From: Paenibacillus sedimenti
GTDB taxonomy: Bacteria; Bacillota; Bacilli; Paenibacillales; NBRC-103111
Length of the DNA stretch: 64,000 nt
Assembly (NCBI RefSeq): GCF_014534655.1
Contig: NZ_JACVVD010000014.1
Span: 1-64,000, forward strand
Reading direction: 5' to 3'
Below the pieces are notes generated by a model, which worked only from the letters and a program-made list of their open reading frames with translations, made no database searches and was not told the DNA's origin. Positions 1 to 8,122 of the stretch are shown in pieces (the first letter of the stretch is position 1; each line of letters opens with the position of its first letter). Made by a program: the position numbers and the translations under genes.

Positions 1-53
1 AAGTGCAGCAATGCATGCAGCTGACGAATACTAATCGGTCGAGGGCTTAACCA
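1..53 (+). rRNA. 23S ribosomal RNA, 3' end (partial)
   Basis: The first ~53 bases match the conserved 3' terminus of bacterial 23S rRNA (CTGACGAATACTAATCGGTC, then GAGGGCTTAACC), so an rRNA operon runs into the window from the left on the plus strand. The exact mature 3' end is approximate. It is followed by a tRNA cluster, as is common for rrn operons in Bacilli. Confidence 0.93.
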
Positions 54-176
54 ATACACCTCAATAAGAGGTAAGCATCTACGTATACATACGTAGCACT
101 GCAACATTCACACTTTACGCAAGTTTCGTATCTAGTTTTCAGGGAATAATAATTCCTGAGACATATTATATAGCTT
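54..176 (+). other. rRNA-tRNA spacer without a 5S gene
   Basis: The 120 bases between the 23S end and the first tRNA hold two short hairpins (ACCTC/GAGGT near 58-73 and CTACGTAT/ATACGTAG near 78-96) and the AT-rich stretch typical of rrn spacers, but nothing resembling 5S rRNA. A 5S gene needs ~115 bases and its conserved CCGAACACGGAAGTTAAGC-like core is absent here. Confidence 0.6.
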
Positions 177-268
177 GGAGAGATACCCAAGTGGCTATAA
201 GGGGACCCTCTGCTAAGGGGTTAGACTGCGTAAGTGGTGCGAGGGTTCGAATCCCTCTCTCTCCGCCA
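177..268 (+). tRNA. tRNA-Ser (GCT)
   Basis: Class II tRNA. The 7-bp acceptor stem GGAGAGA/TCTCTCC closes the gene, the anticodon loop CTGCTAA gives GCT, a long variable arm is present, the T-loop GGTTCGAATCC is present, and CCA is encoded. It reads AGC/AGU serine codons. First gene of the tRNA cluster after 23S. Confidence 0.96.
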
Positions 269-294
269 GTTTCCAACTATATATGTCTTTGTAT

Positions 295-371
295 GGCGGC
301 GTAGCTCAGCTGGCTAGAGCGTACGGTTCATACCCGTAAGGTCGGGGGTTCGAGCCCCTCCGCCGCTACCA
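295..371 (+). tRNA. tRNA-Met (CAT), elongator type
   Basis: Acceptor GGCGGCG/CGCCGCT, anticodon loop TTCATAC (CAT), T-loop GGTTCGAGCC, CCA encoded. The body resembles the Bacillus elongator tRNA-Met rather than the initiator, which would carry a mismatched first acceptor pair and GGG/CCC in the anticodon stem. A lysidine-modified tRNA-Ile2 is the less likely alternative. Confidence 0.93.
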
Positions 372-387
372 TATTTACCACCCAGTA

Positions 388-463
388 GGAGGCTTAGCTC
401 AGCTGGGAGAGCATCTGCCTTACAAGCAGAGGGTCGGCGGTTCGATCCCGTCAGCCTCCACCA
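388..463 (+). tRNA. tRNA-Val (TAC)
   Basis: Acceptor GGAGGCT/AGCCTCC, anticodon loop CTTACAA (TAC), standard D- and T-arms, CCA encoded. Third gene of the cluster. Confidence 0.96.
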
Positions 464-478
464 TCTATTAATTAATAT

Positions 479-554
<76 letters not shown>

Positions 555-593
555 TTTCACTTCAGAAGTGAAGAAGTTTCCATATTGTAACGC

Positions 594-670
594 GGAGCCG
601 TGGTGTAGAGGCCTAACATGCCTGCCTGTCACGCAGGAGACCGCGGGTTCGAATCCCGTCGGCTCCGCCA
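594..670 (+). tRNA. tRNA-Asp (GTC)
   Basis: Acceptor GGAGCCG/CGGCTCC, anticodon loop CTGTCAC (GTC), T-loop GGTTCGAATCC, discriminator G followed by encoded CCA. Last gene in the cluster with an encoded CCA end. Confidence 0.96.
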
Positions 671-722
671 TCTATTTTTTTTTTTTTTGCCTGAATTGGA
701 CAAACTACAAGTGCATACATAA

Positions 723-795
<73 letters not shown>

Positions 796-839
796 TTGAG
801 ATGGTTGTGCTGCATTAACAGCATAGGTATCTCTTATCT

Positions 840-921
840 GGAGGCTTAGTGAAGTGGCTAAACACGGCAGACTGTAAATCTGCTCTCTCCGAGTTCGGTG
901 GTTCGAATCCATCAGCCTCCA
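840..921 (+). tRNA. tRNA-Tyr (GTA)
   Basis: Class II tRNA with a long variable arm. Acceptor GGAGGCT/AGCCTCC, anticodon loop CTGTAAA (GTA), T-loop GGTTCGAATCC. The 3' end is followed by TTTT, so CCA is not encoded. Confidence 0.95.
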
Positions 922-931
922 TTTTCCCTAA

Positions 932-1004
932 GAGCCATTAGCTCAGTTGGTAGAGCACCTGACTTTTAATCAGGGTGTCGTAGGTTCGAGTCCTACATGG
1001 CTCA
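932..1004 (+). tRNA. tRNA-Lys (TTT)
   Basis: Acceptor GAGCCAT/ATGGCTC, anticodon loop CTTTTAA (TTT), T-loop GGTTCGAGTCC, no encoded CCA. Last tRNA of the cluster; a terminator follows within 20 bases. Confidence 0.95.
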
Positions 1005-1021
1005 CTTTTCATAAAAGTGAC

Positions 1022-1049
1022 AAAGACCTTTCAAAGGTCTTTTTTTGTT
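1022..1049 (+). terminator. Terminator of the rRNA/tRNA operon
   Basis: AAAGACCTTT and AAAGGTCTTT form a compact hairpin running into seven T residues, 18 bases after tRNA-Lys. Confidence 0.85.
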
Positions 1050-1053
1050 TTGC

Positions 1054-1087
1054 AAAAAAAAGCATCCATAACGAGGATGCTTTTTTT
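1054..1087. terminator. Bidirectional terminator between convergent units
   Basis: GCATCC/GGATGC stem flanked by an A-run and a T-run. It lies at the stop codon of the minus-strand gene that follows and can end transcription from both sides. Confidence 0.75.
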
Positions 1088-1388
1088 AGTTCAACTTATC
1101 GGCAACAGATTGCATTTTTTGAGATATAGAAGCCTGTTTGTCACGGCGATCGTCAATTTTGATGGAGGTGGAGACCCGCTGTGCCCCATTGATGAAAGGC
1201 ACTTCATGTACAGCACGAATGACTTCCAAGAGTCGATCTATAGGCCCTTCCAGGATGGTTCCCATTGCTGTCATTTGAAAGGTAACGTCTTTATGTTTCT
1301 CTAGTTCTTTGTGCAAATCAGCTACATAACCACTGAGGCTCGTTGTTGCGGTGCCAATGGGAATGATGGTGAATTCTGCAATTGCCAT
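1086..1388 (-). CDS. MTH1187/YqgV-family thiamine-binding protein
   Basis: A 100-residue protein of the DUF77 (MTH1187/YqgV) family. These small ferredoxin-fold proteins form tetramers and, in the members studied, bind thiamine or a pyrimidine moiety in the cytoplasm. The N-terminal strand followed by the SLSGYVADLHKELEK region, and the TAMGTILEG segment, are typical, and the length is the usual ~100 residues. It is the last gene in the minus-strand run, 50 bases after the GMC oxidoreductase, and ends in a terminator shared with the tRNA operon. A link with the oxidoreductase genes is possible from position only. Family assignment is firm, physiological role uncertain. Confidence 0.85.
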   Translation of the reverse strand: MAIAEFTIIPIGTATTSLSGYVADLHKELEKHKDVTFQMTAMGTILEGPIDRLLEVIRAVHEVPFINGAQRVSTSIKIDDRRDKQASISQKMQSVADKLN

Positions 1389-1438
1389 CCAAACTCATCT
1401 CCTTATCTGCTGGGGTGTATAAGCATATTGTAGATGAG

Positions 1439-3037
1439 TTATCGCGAACTGTACAATCCATTGTGCAACTTATGAGAAGAGGTGGCAAGATCGATAATGT
1501 AGTCGGCTGTTCTAGCAGCTAACGCCATAACGGTATTAGTAGGGTTACCTCCGCTTGAAGTAACAAAGATGCTGGCGTCGCAAATGAACAGATTCGGGAT
1601 GTCATGGCTTTGCCCATAGGAATTGACGATGGAAGTAGCAGGATTATTTCCCATTCTGCAGCCGCCCATCAAATGAGCAGTGTCCGGAACAACGTATTCG
1701 ATTTGACCGCCGGCTGCTTGAAGGATTAGCTTCATATTATCAACAGCATGGTCGATAAGCTTGCGGTCATTATCGCAATAGCTGAAAGTGACTGCCGCCC
1801 GCGGCATGCCATTGTCGTCTTTTTCATCGGAAAGAGAAACAAAGTTATTCCAATGAGGCAGAACTTCACCGACCATGGTGAGACGTCCATAGTGGTTGTA
1901 ATCCAGCATGACTTGGCGCAGCTTTTCACCCCAGACTGGCCCTTCGATCGATTTACTAATCCCTTGGGCCATACCAACAGGTCTGGAGCCTTGTGCATGA
2001 ATCGTATATCCACGGGCAAAGCCGCGACGGAGATCAGACTCATAGAAGTCTTGGGTCGACGCCAGCACCGGAGAACCTTTGTACAAACGTACCTCTTGAT
2101 CAAATTTGGCATACACGTCATGGCTGCTATGGGGCATGATGGCTCGGCCGACCCAGCCGCTGCTATTCGCCAGGCCGTCAGGAAATTGCGTATTCGCCGA
2201 GTGCAGCAGAAGGCGGGGTGTTTCGACTACATAGGCGGAAAGGATTACAGTTTTGGCTCGTTGGCGGTAGGTGACTCCGTTATGTACGAAAAGAACCCCA
2301 GTGGCCTTAGCATTATCATTTACCTCGATTTGGGTGACCATACAATCAGAGAGCACTTCGGCTCCGGCTTTAATCGCTTTGGGGATTTGGACGATCAGCG
2401 TACTGAACTTGGCGTTCGGCATGCACCCTTGATTGCAGAAGCCCCGGTTAATACAAGGCGGTCGTCCTTCGAAGGGGGCTGAAAGGATGGCAACCGGCGT
2501 GGCAGCGGATTGAATGCCGAGGCTCTCGCAGCCTTTTTGAAACATGTAGGCGTTAGGACTAAGCGGGTCTCTTTCCGGATATGGGTATGGACCGTTGAAG
2601 TTGCCCCACGGGAAATGCTTTGGACCGGAGACGGCGATTTCTTTTTCAATTTTCGAATAATAAGGTTCGAGATCTTTATAGTGAATGGGCCAGTCTTCAC
2701 CGACGCCATCAATGGATTTCGTCTTGAAATCCGATTCATGAAAACGCAAAAAAACACCGGTAAAATGCTGCGTGCCTCCGCCAATTCCCCGACCTGAGTT
2801 ATTGTGCCCCATGGTTAGAGGATCTGTCCCGTCAACGAATCGGGTATCTTCCCATGCCAAGCTTTTCATGGCAAGTTCGTCGCTCGCGAAATCTTTCTGC
2901 GGATCCCGCCAAGGTCCGGCATCCAGCACGACCACCTGCAGGCCGGCTTCGCTCAGCTCTTTGGCCAGCACACCGCCGGCAGCTCCTGCACCGACAATGA
3001 CGATATCGACTTCGTCTTGCTCATGTCTCCATTTCAT
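1439..3037 (-). CDS. GMC-family FAD oxidoreductase (gluconate 2-dehydrogenase large-subunit type)
   Basis: 532 residues. Shows the N-terminal FAD-binding motif VGAGAAGGVLAKELSEAG (about residues 15-32), an acidic end to the second strand (VVLDAGP), a Cys-containing middle segment (CINRGFCNQGC) and the C-terminal HLMGGCRMG and GGNPTNTVMALAA motifs of the glucose-methanol-choline superfamily. Enzymes of this subgroup oxidise sugars, sugar acids or polyols and pass electrons on. The start overlaps the stop of the upstream gene (3034-3630) by four bases, implying translational coupling with a gluconate 2-dehydrogenase subunit 3-like partner. No Tat or Sec signal is seen on either, so the complex is probably cytoplasmic. 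Substrate unknown. Confidence 0.88.
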   Translation of the reverse strand: MKWRHEQDEVDIVIVGAGAAGGVLAKELSEAGLQVVVLDAGPWRDPQKDFASDELAMKSLAWEDTRFVDGTDPLTMGHNNSGRGIGGGTQHFTGVFLRFHESDFKTKSIDGVGEDWPIHYKDLEPYYSKIEKEIAVSGPKHFPWGNFNGPYPYPERDPLSPNAYMFQKGCESLGIQSAATPVAILSAPFEGRPPCINRGFCNQGCMPNAKFSTLIVQIPKAIKAGAEVLSDCMVTQIEVNDNAKATGVLFVHNGVTYRQRAKTVILSAYVVETPRLLLHSANTQFPDGLANSSGWVGRAIMPHSSHDVYAKFDQEVRLYKGSPVLASTQDFYESDLRRGFARGYTIHAQGSRPVGMAQGISKSIEGPVWGEKLRQVMLDYNHYGRLTMVGEVLPHWNNFVSLSDEKDDNGMPRAAVTFSYCDNDRKLIDHAVDNMKLILQAAGGQIEYVVPDTAHLMGGCRMGNNPATSIVNSYGQSHDIPNLFICDASIFVTSSGGNPTNTVMALAARTADYIIDLATSSHKLHNGLYSSR

Positions 3038-3630
3038 GGCTGTTTCACCGCCTCCCAGGGATCAAGCTGTCCAAAATCTGCTCTCACGTATCCGCGAGGA
3101 TAAGCAGGCCCTCCATAACCGATTTCAGACCACACCTGAGGGTGGGAGTAGTAAGCTTCTACCGTTAGAACGAGGAGCTTTTGGAACAGCTCTTTTTGGG
3201 GAATGCCTTCCCATGCTTCGGTAGAAGCAAGAGCACCATCACTTATCTCCTGCATAATCTGCCGCTGCTTACTTTCATCTAATTGAAAAAAAGGGCGGCT
3301 GTCCGTCATCCATCCCGATTCATCTATCGCTTTCAATCCTTCTCTCAGGAGGACTTTAGCCGGAGGCACTCCCTTTTTGCGCTGACCTTCGCCTTTGTTT
3401 CCTGCCAAACTTTCATCGATGTGACTAAGAACGTATTGAATAATCTCCCCGCGGTCGTCATTCATTAGCAGTGCGCACCAGGCACGAAGACATTCTGCTT
3501 CCACTGTACTCAGAAAATGATACTTATGCTCATGCAGCAATCGTGCATTCACGATAGATCGCGTATGTGCATCCCACGCATCCTGCTCTTTCATGACGTC
3601 GTAGGAAGGATAATGCGTTTGTTTGTTCAC
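3034..3630 (-). CDS. Gluconate 2-dehydrogenase subunit 3 family protein
   Basis: 198 residues resembling the small subunit 3 of membrane-associated gluconate/sorbitol dehydrogenases, by its helical FLSTVEAECLRAWCALLM segment and the conserved YYSHPQVWSEIGYGGPAYPRGY region near the C-terminus. It is expected to form a complex with the GMC flavoprotein whose start codon overlaps its stop. Unlike many members it has no Tat signal peptide; it begins with a polar region (MNKQTHYPSYDVMKEQDAW). No cytochrome c subunit is encoded alongside, so the electron acceptor is unclear; the small membrane protein upstream is a candidate tether. Confidence 0.8.
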   Translation of the reverse strand: MNKQTHYPSYDVMKEQDAWDAHTRSIVNARLLHEHKYHFLSTVEAECLRAWCALLMNDDRGEIIQYVLSHIDESLAGNKGEGQRKKGVPPAKVLLREGLKAIDESGWMTDSRPFFQLDESKQRQIMQEISDGALASTEAWEGIPQKELFQKLLVLTVEAYYSHPQVWSEIGYGGPAYPRGYVRADFGQLDPWEAVKQP

Positions 3631-3636
3631 CGTAGT

Positions 3637-4029
3637 TCACCCTCCATAGACAGCTATAAGGCCAAGTACACTAATCGCTGAGAATAGCAGCGGCATGATG
3701 ATTGGCGGCCCCATTAAGAAATTTCGCAACGCATAACCGCCGACTCGCAGACCGACGCCTCTGAAGTGAAAATAGAATCCGATTAAGCCTGCAGCCGCTC
3801 CAAGCCAAAAGCAGAGAAGTGCTGCAGTAAACCAGCCGTTACTGTTAAGCAGTGTACTTAGAACAGCAATAATACAAATCAATGGAGCCAAAATAACAGG
3901 TGCCCACATCGCTTTGTTGTGAAAATTTTGCCGATAATGCGACATCGTTACTTGAATCCAGATGAATAGATAAGCCAAGCCGACAAACAGAATGACAACA
4001 CGATCTAACGACCAGTGGCTCCAAGCCAT
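3637..4029 (-). CDS. Small integral membrane protein of the GMC operon
   Basis: 130 residues with about four hydrophobic segments (around 10-25, 40-60, 68-88 and 108-128) and no recognised catalytic motif. It lies 6 bases upstream of the subunit 3 gene and 34 bases downstream of the LarA-family gene, so it is part of one transcript. By position it could anchor the dehydrogenase to the membrane or carry electrons, but no haem-ligating or quinone motif is obvious. Function unassigned. Confidence 0.7.
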   Translation of the reverse strand: MAWSHWSLDRVVILFVGLAYLFIWIQVTMSHYRQNFHNKAMWAPVILAPLICIIAVLSTLLNSNGWFTAALLCFWLGAAAGLIGFYFHFRGVGLRVGGYALRNFLMGPPIIMPLLFSAISVLGLIAVYGG

Positions 4030-4063
4030 ATGTAAGACCTCCTAAATTTTCTTCGAGGAAGGA

Positions 4064-5281
4064 TCAAGATTGGCGTAATTGCGGGAACGTCAGCCCACCG
4101 TACGGGATAACCGCGACTTTCAGCGATTTGTCGGATAAGTGTGCTGCAAGGAATGAATCCAGATCAGAGATGGGGTGAAATCCAATCAAGCGTACTGAAG
4201 AAGCAGGGAATTCAGAATAAAGATAGACTTCATGGTGTTTCAGCACTCGATCGATATGCTCAACTTTATGCGCACCTAGGACGAATCGCTCATTTAGCTT
4301 TTGCGTCATCACCGAGCGGTCTTGAATCGTTTCGATCCAATATTGCAAAATGCCGTTGCCATACAGCTCCTCGCATCTGGCTATCAATATAATGGAGCCG
4401 CCGGGTTTGGTAATCGCTGCAGCATTTTTTAACGCTTTTATGGATTGGTAGAGCTGTGTGTCCTTGGGATGTCCGCCAGGCGAGATGATAGTCACATCGT
4501 AAAGAGCGGGGACTTCGACTAGGAAGGTACGGCGCACCAATTCCAGTCCTGCACGGTGAGCGGCAATAACGTCTCCGGCTACAGCGCCAAGCAGATTGCG
4601 TTTATGGTCAACAATCACATTGAACAAGAAATGCACAGTGAGGAATTGCAATACCTCTTCCAAATCTTCACGAATTGGATTGTCGACTACACCAGCTGTT
4701 GATGTGTATTGTTGCGATAAACTATGGTTGTGCTCTATGGCGCGAGCCGATGCGGTGCCCGGAAAGAGAGCTTTTACACCGCCGGAAACCCCAACTAACG
4801 CATGAGGTTCTAAATTACCCGTAACGATGCGAAAATCAGCTTCTACAACATGCTTGTTGATTTCAACAGGTGTCCCACGGCTTGTAACGCCAAGACGAAC
4901 GCAATCCTCCGGTAGAGAAGAATGGTTCATAACGAGAACGCGTTTAAAAACGTCTTCGCTAACCAATTGGATCAATTCTTCTTTGGTCTGTTTGCGATGG
5001 GTGCCGATAGCAACGATAATCCGGACCTGCCCATCCGGAATGCCGGCCATATTTAAGCGCTGCAGCAGAGCCTCAAGGAATAAATAACTTGGGCATAATC
5101 GGGTCGCATCACTGATCAAAATAACGGCACTTTTGCTGCTTTGTGCCGCTTCTTGAAGAAGAGAACAGTCATACGGATGCTCCAATGCATACTCAATGCA
5201 ATCATTTGAGGCAAGATCAGTGCGCTGATAGTCCACCCAATCCGGCTGAGTGCCGGGAGGAAGCTTCAATGGAATGCTCAC
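4064..5281 (-). CDS. LarA-family nickel-pincer racemase/epimerase
   Basis: 405 residues with the LarA fold signatures DATR (58-61), GTHR (93-96) and EPHALVGVSGGVKALFPG (159-176). His95, His160, Lys170 and His186 match, with nearly the same spacing, the residues that in lactate racemase of Lactiplantibacillus plantarum (His108, His174, Lys184, His200) handle catalysis and hold the nickel-pincer cofactor. So the cofactor-binding set looks complete. The family includes lactate, malate and phenyllactate racemases and gluconate 2-epimerases. The cofactor genes larB, larC and larE are not in this window. First gene of the operon with the GMC dehydrogenase, which suggests a 2-hydroxy-acid or sugar-acid substrate. 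Confidence 0.82.
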   Translation of the reverse strand: MSIPLKLPPGTQPDWVDYQRTDLASNDCIEYALEHPYDCSLLQEAAQSSKSAVILISDATRLCPSYLFLEALLQRLNMAGIPDGQVRIIVAIGTHRKQTKEELIQLVSEDVFKRVLVMNHSSLPEDCVRLGVTSRGTPVEINKHVVEADFRIVTGNLEPHALVGVSGGVKALFPGTASARAIEHNHSLSQQYTSTAGVVDNPIREDLEEVLQFLTVHFLFNVIVDHKRNLLGAVAGDVIAAHRAGLELVRRTFLVEVPALYDVTIISPGGHPKDTQLYQSIKALKNAAAITKPGGSIILIARCEELYGNGILQYWIETIQDRSVMTQKLNERFVLGAHKVEHIDRVLKHHEVYLYSEFPASSVRLIGFHPISDLDSFLAAHLSDKSLKVAVIPYGGLTFPQLRQS

Positions 5282-5414
5282 TTTCCCATATGGAATGAAA
5301 TGTATAGGAAATGCCTCCTCTTTTCATAGATGTACGCTCTAATTATTTCCAATTTCATGAAGTTTATGAGTGAAAAGCATGAAAATGGTATGATGATTCA
5401 AACGTACGGTATGT

Positions 5415-5479
5415 AGAACCCCTTTGCATGGGCGTGTAGGAGGGTTCTTTTACATGAGAATGGCTACATATGATACAAT
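5415..5479 (+). promoter_or_regulatory. Leader hairpin and extended -10 promoter of the PucR-type gene
   Basis: AGAACCC (5415-5421) pairs with GGGTTCT (5442-5448) and is followed by a short T-run. Downstream, TGA-TACAAT (5471-5479) is a good extended -10 element about 48 bases before the chosen start. No strong -35 is visible. The 5282-5526 gap between divergent genes contains nothing else recognised. Confidence 0.4.
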
Positions 5480-5526
5480 GTAGAGATAGATATATAGAAA
5501 ATGATTATGGTATAGGAGAGAGACAG

Positions 5527-6663
5527 ATGGATTGGGAGCGAATCAAAGAGCGTTTGGAAGCGGTTTTACAGGCACCTATGCACATTCATTTGTTACCCGA
5601 GGCGGAATGGAATCGTTTGGTGGAAGAACAGCAAGAAGAACAGCAAGAAGATCAAGCAAGCTTCAATAGCTTCAGTCGAAGTGTAGTTCGTGATCATGAT
5701 GTATTGTTTTACTTGGGTAAGGAAAACAAAGACATTCGTATTCTTCAAGTATCTGAAATTCCGTTAACGCCAGCTGAGCGTAAACTCGTGGAATTGACGC
5801 TGGAGTCCAAACAGACACAGGAGCGTAAACAATGGGGCTCTTATTTGTCTGAGGATGAAAGGAAGGCGCATCAACTAAGAGAATGGCTTCTACAGCAGAT
5901 GGAGCGCGGTTCCACTCACGCGGAGCTTCCAGATGCGCTGGCGTCTCAATCCTCACTCTACTCCACCAAAATTCCGCTGCTGCTATACGGGGACTACTCG
6001 CAGAATCACAGCGTTTCATACGCTGAGCTGAAAAAGCTGCTGGAATCATTCTTCGAGGCGGAAATCATCCTCATTCCTTTGCTCGATAAAGAATGGTTGA
6101 TTCTTGCTCCGGAAGGACTGCTGACGAGCGGCACCGAAGAGCGCGAGGGCGACGAGGATGAGAGCGTCGAGCAAATATTGGATGCCCTTGGGTCAGGTCT
6201 CTTCGAGATGCTGGCCAACGAATGGGTTGGTGAGTGCCACTTGGCCATCGATTACCCTGTAAAGCCGGCAAAATCATTGTTCGGGGCGATACTCCAGCTG
6301 CGTGAAACCATCATGTTGGGTCGGTCTTTCCATGTAGGCAGCTTTATCCACCTTCCTTGGGAGCTTCGGTTGGAGAAACTGCTTCATCTTATTCAGGAAG
6401 ACGAGAAGACCGAGTTTCTGGAGCAGGTGCTCCGCGGCACCGATCATGCGCTTGATTCGGAAACTGTAACGACATTGGAGCATTTTTTTGCCCTCGATTG
6501 TAACGTGAGTGAGACTGCGAAGAAGCTTTATATTCATCGCAACACGCTGTTATACCGGCTGGACAAGTTCAAACATGAGACGGGGTTGGATGTTAGAACG
6601 TTTAATCATGCGGTTTTGGTAAGGCTGGCCTTATTATTGTACAAAGTAACGAAAAGAAAGTGA
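5527..6663 (+). CDS. PucR/CdaR-type transcriptional regulator
   Basis: 378 residues when started at ATG 5527, which follows AGGAGAG with normal spacing; an in-frame ATG at 5470 lacks such a site. The C-terminus has the PucR-type helix-turn-helix (NVSETAKKLYIHRNTLLYRL), and the middle of the protein is the GGDEF-like/unknown region usual between sensor and HTH in this family. The N-terminus is glutamate/glutamine rich (EEQQEEQQEDQ). These proteins typically activate catabolic genes in response to a small molecule. It stands alone, divergent from the LarA-GMC operon, so control of that operon is a reasonable guess, not shown. Confidence 0.8.
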   Translation: MDWERIKERLEAVLQAPMHIHLLPEAEWNRLVEEQQEEQQEDQASFNSFSRSVVRDHDVLFYLGKENKDIRILQVSEIPLTPAERKLVELTLESKQTQERKQWGSYLSEDERKAHQLREWLLQQMERGSTHAELPDALASQSSLYSTKIPLLLYGDYSQNHSVSYAELKKLLESFFEAEIILIPLLDKEWLILAPEGLLTSGTEEREGDEDESVEQILDALGSGLFEMLANEWVGECHLAIDYPVKPAKSLFGAILQLRETIMLGRSFHVGSFIHLPWELRLEKLLHLIQEDEKTEFLEQVLRGTDHALDSETVTTLEHFFALDCNVSETAKKLYIHRNTLLYRLDKFKHETGLDVRTFNHAVLVRLALLLYKVTKRK

Positions 6664-6763
6664 TTTTTTTGTAGGGATTGTGCATAGTCAGTCTGAGGCT
6701 TGTGGGGTAAGATGGTTATAGTGAATTGCTGATAAATGAATTCTCGATAAACTCAAAGCGGGT

Positions 6764-6805
6764 GCTTACGAAGCAAGTTTTGCTCCGCAAAACTCTTAGG
6801 GGGAA
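6764..6805 (+). promoter_or_regulatory. Hairpin directly before the msmX Shine-Dalgarno
   Basis: AGTTTTGC (6776-6783) pairs perfectly with GCAAAACT (6787-6794) around a TCC loop, and CTTAGGGGG follows at once as the ribosome-binding site. The whole GCTTACGAAG-hairpin-CTTAGGGGG block is closely matched before trxB (22078-22117), and the hairpin plus SD part before hprK. Confidence 0.7.
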
Positions 6806-6812
6806 TGAAACC

Positions 6813-7937
6813 ATGGCAGGCGTACGTTTAAATCACATCGTAAAAAGATATTCCGGTGCAGAAGAATCCACTGTAAAAGATTTTCATCTTGAAGTCGAAG
6901 ATAAAGAGTTCGTAGTATTGGTTGGAGCATCCGGTTGCGGAAAATCCACAACTCTTCGTATGATCGCAGGATTAGAAGAAATTACAGAAGGCGAACTTTA
7001 CATCGGCGACCGCCTTGTTAACGACGTGGCTCCTAAAGACCGCGACATCGCGATGGTATTCCAATCCTATGCCCTTTATCCGCATATGACTGTTTATCAA
7101 AACATGGCATTCGGTTTGAAACTCCGTAAATTCAAAAAAGCAGATATCGATGCTCGCGTTCGCGAAGCAGCGAAAATCTTGGATATCGTACATTTGCTGG
7201 ATCGTAAGCCAAAAGCTCTTTCCGGTGGTCAGCGTCAACGTGTTGCCTTGGGTCGTGCGATTGTCCGTGAACCGCAAGTGTTCTTGATGGACGAACCACT
7301 TTCCAACTTGGATGCGAAACTTCGCGTACAAATGCGCGCGGAAATTACAAAATTGACGAAGCGTCTTGGCGTAACGACAATCTACGTAACGCATGACCAA
7401 ACAGAAGCTATGACAATGGGCGATCGTATCGTTGTTATGGATAAAGGTATCATTCAACAAGCGGCTACTCCTGAAGAAATCTACAACCACCCAGTGAACA
7501 TGTTCGTTGCAGGCTTCATCGGATCCCCATCCATGAACTTCCTGAACGGTACATTGTCAGCAGACGGCGGTTCCGTATACTTCAAAACAAACGGCGTGAA
7601 CATCGAAGTTCCAGCTGGCAAAGCACAAGTGCTGAAAGACAAAGGCTTCGTTGGTAAAGAAGTGATTCTGGGTGTTCGTCCGGAAGACATCCACGAAGAG
7701 CCGGTATTCTTGGAAGCTTCTCCGAATACAATCGTGAACGTGAACGTTGAGTTGACTGAGAACCTTGGTCATGAAATGTACTTGTACCTCAACGGAATCG
7801 GCAGCGGCACAGTTATCGCTCGTGTAGACGGCCGCGCAGGCATCAAAGAAGGTACAAATGTGAAATTGGCTCTGGACATGAACAAAGTTCATTTCTTCGA
7901 TAAAGAGTCCTCATTGTCCATCTTAGCTAATAACTAA
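6813..7937 (+). CDS. msmX: Multi-sugar ABC transporter ATPase (MsmX/UgpC type)
   Basis: 374 residues from ATG 6813, preceded by TTAGGGGG; the in-frame ATG at 6726 would place 29 atypical residues ahead of the conserved start MAGVRLNHIVKRY. Walker A GASGCGKST (about 37-45), ABC signature LSGGQRQRVALGRA, Walker B VFLMDEPLSNLDAK, the H-loop THDQTEAM, and a C-terminal TOBE-like regulatory domain (VILGVRPEDI) are all present. In Bacillus such a stand-alone ATPase energises several sugar ABC importers; no permease lies next to it here, which fits that role. The gene ends in its own terminator. Confidence 0.92.
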   Translation: MAGVRLNHIVKRYSGAEESTVKDFHLEVEDKEFVVLVGASGCGKSTTLRMIAGLEEITEGELYIGDRLVNDVAPKDRDIAMVFQSYALYPHMTVYQNMAFGLKLRKFKKADIDARVREAAKILDIVHLLDRKPKALSGGQRQRVALGRAIVREPQVFLMDEPLSNLDAKLRVQMRAEITKLTKRLGVTTIYVTHDQTEAMTMGDRIVVMDKGIIQQAATPEEIYNHPVNMFVAGFIGSPSMNFLNGTLSADGGSVYFKTNGVNIEVPAGKAQVLKDKGFVGKEVILGVRPEDIHEEPVFLEASPNTIVNVNVELTENLGHEMYLYLNGIGSGTVIARVDGRAGIKEGTNVKLALDMNKVHFFDKESSLSILANN

Positions 7938-7959
7938 TATTAATGTTTCAAATAGATGG

Positions 7960-7989
7960 GCCAGCCGTTATCGGCTGGCTTTTTCTTTT
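7960..7989 (+). terminator. Terminator after msmX
   Basis: GCCAGCCG-TTAT-CGGCTGGC is a perfect 8-bp GC-rich stem followed by TTTTTCTTTT. Confidence 0.92.
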
Positions 7990-8080
7990 GGTTTCAGAAG
8001 CTTTCTAGAACACTTTAGTTGATTTCATATAGGGTTTCCATTACGATGAAACTATCGGATTTACATAGATGATGTTAATG

Positions 8081-8113
8081 AAGTTCGTTTTGCGTAGGGC
8101 AAAACTCGGAGGA
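8081..8113 (+). promoter_or_regulatory. Hairpin directly before the hprK Shine-Dalgarno
   Basis: GTTTTGC (8087-8093) pairs with GCAAAAC (8099-8105), loop GTAGG, followed immediately by TCGGAGGAG. Same design as the elements before msmX and trxB. Confidence 0.6.
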
Positions 8114-8122
8114 GATAGGTTG

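Noticed and set aside
1748..2482. 244-codon plus-strand frame opposite the GMC oxidoreductase
   Set aside because: No recognisable motif or ribosome-binding site, and the minus strand codes for a clearly conserved enzyme over the whole span.
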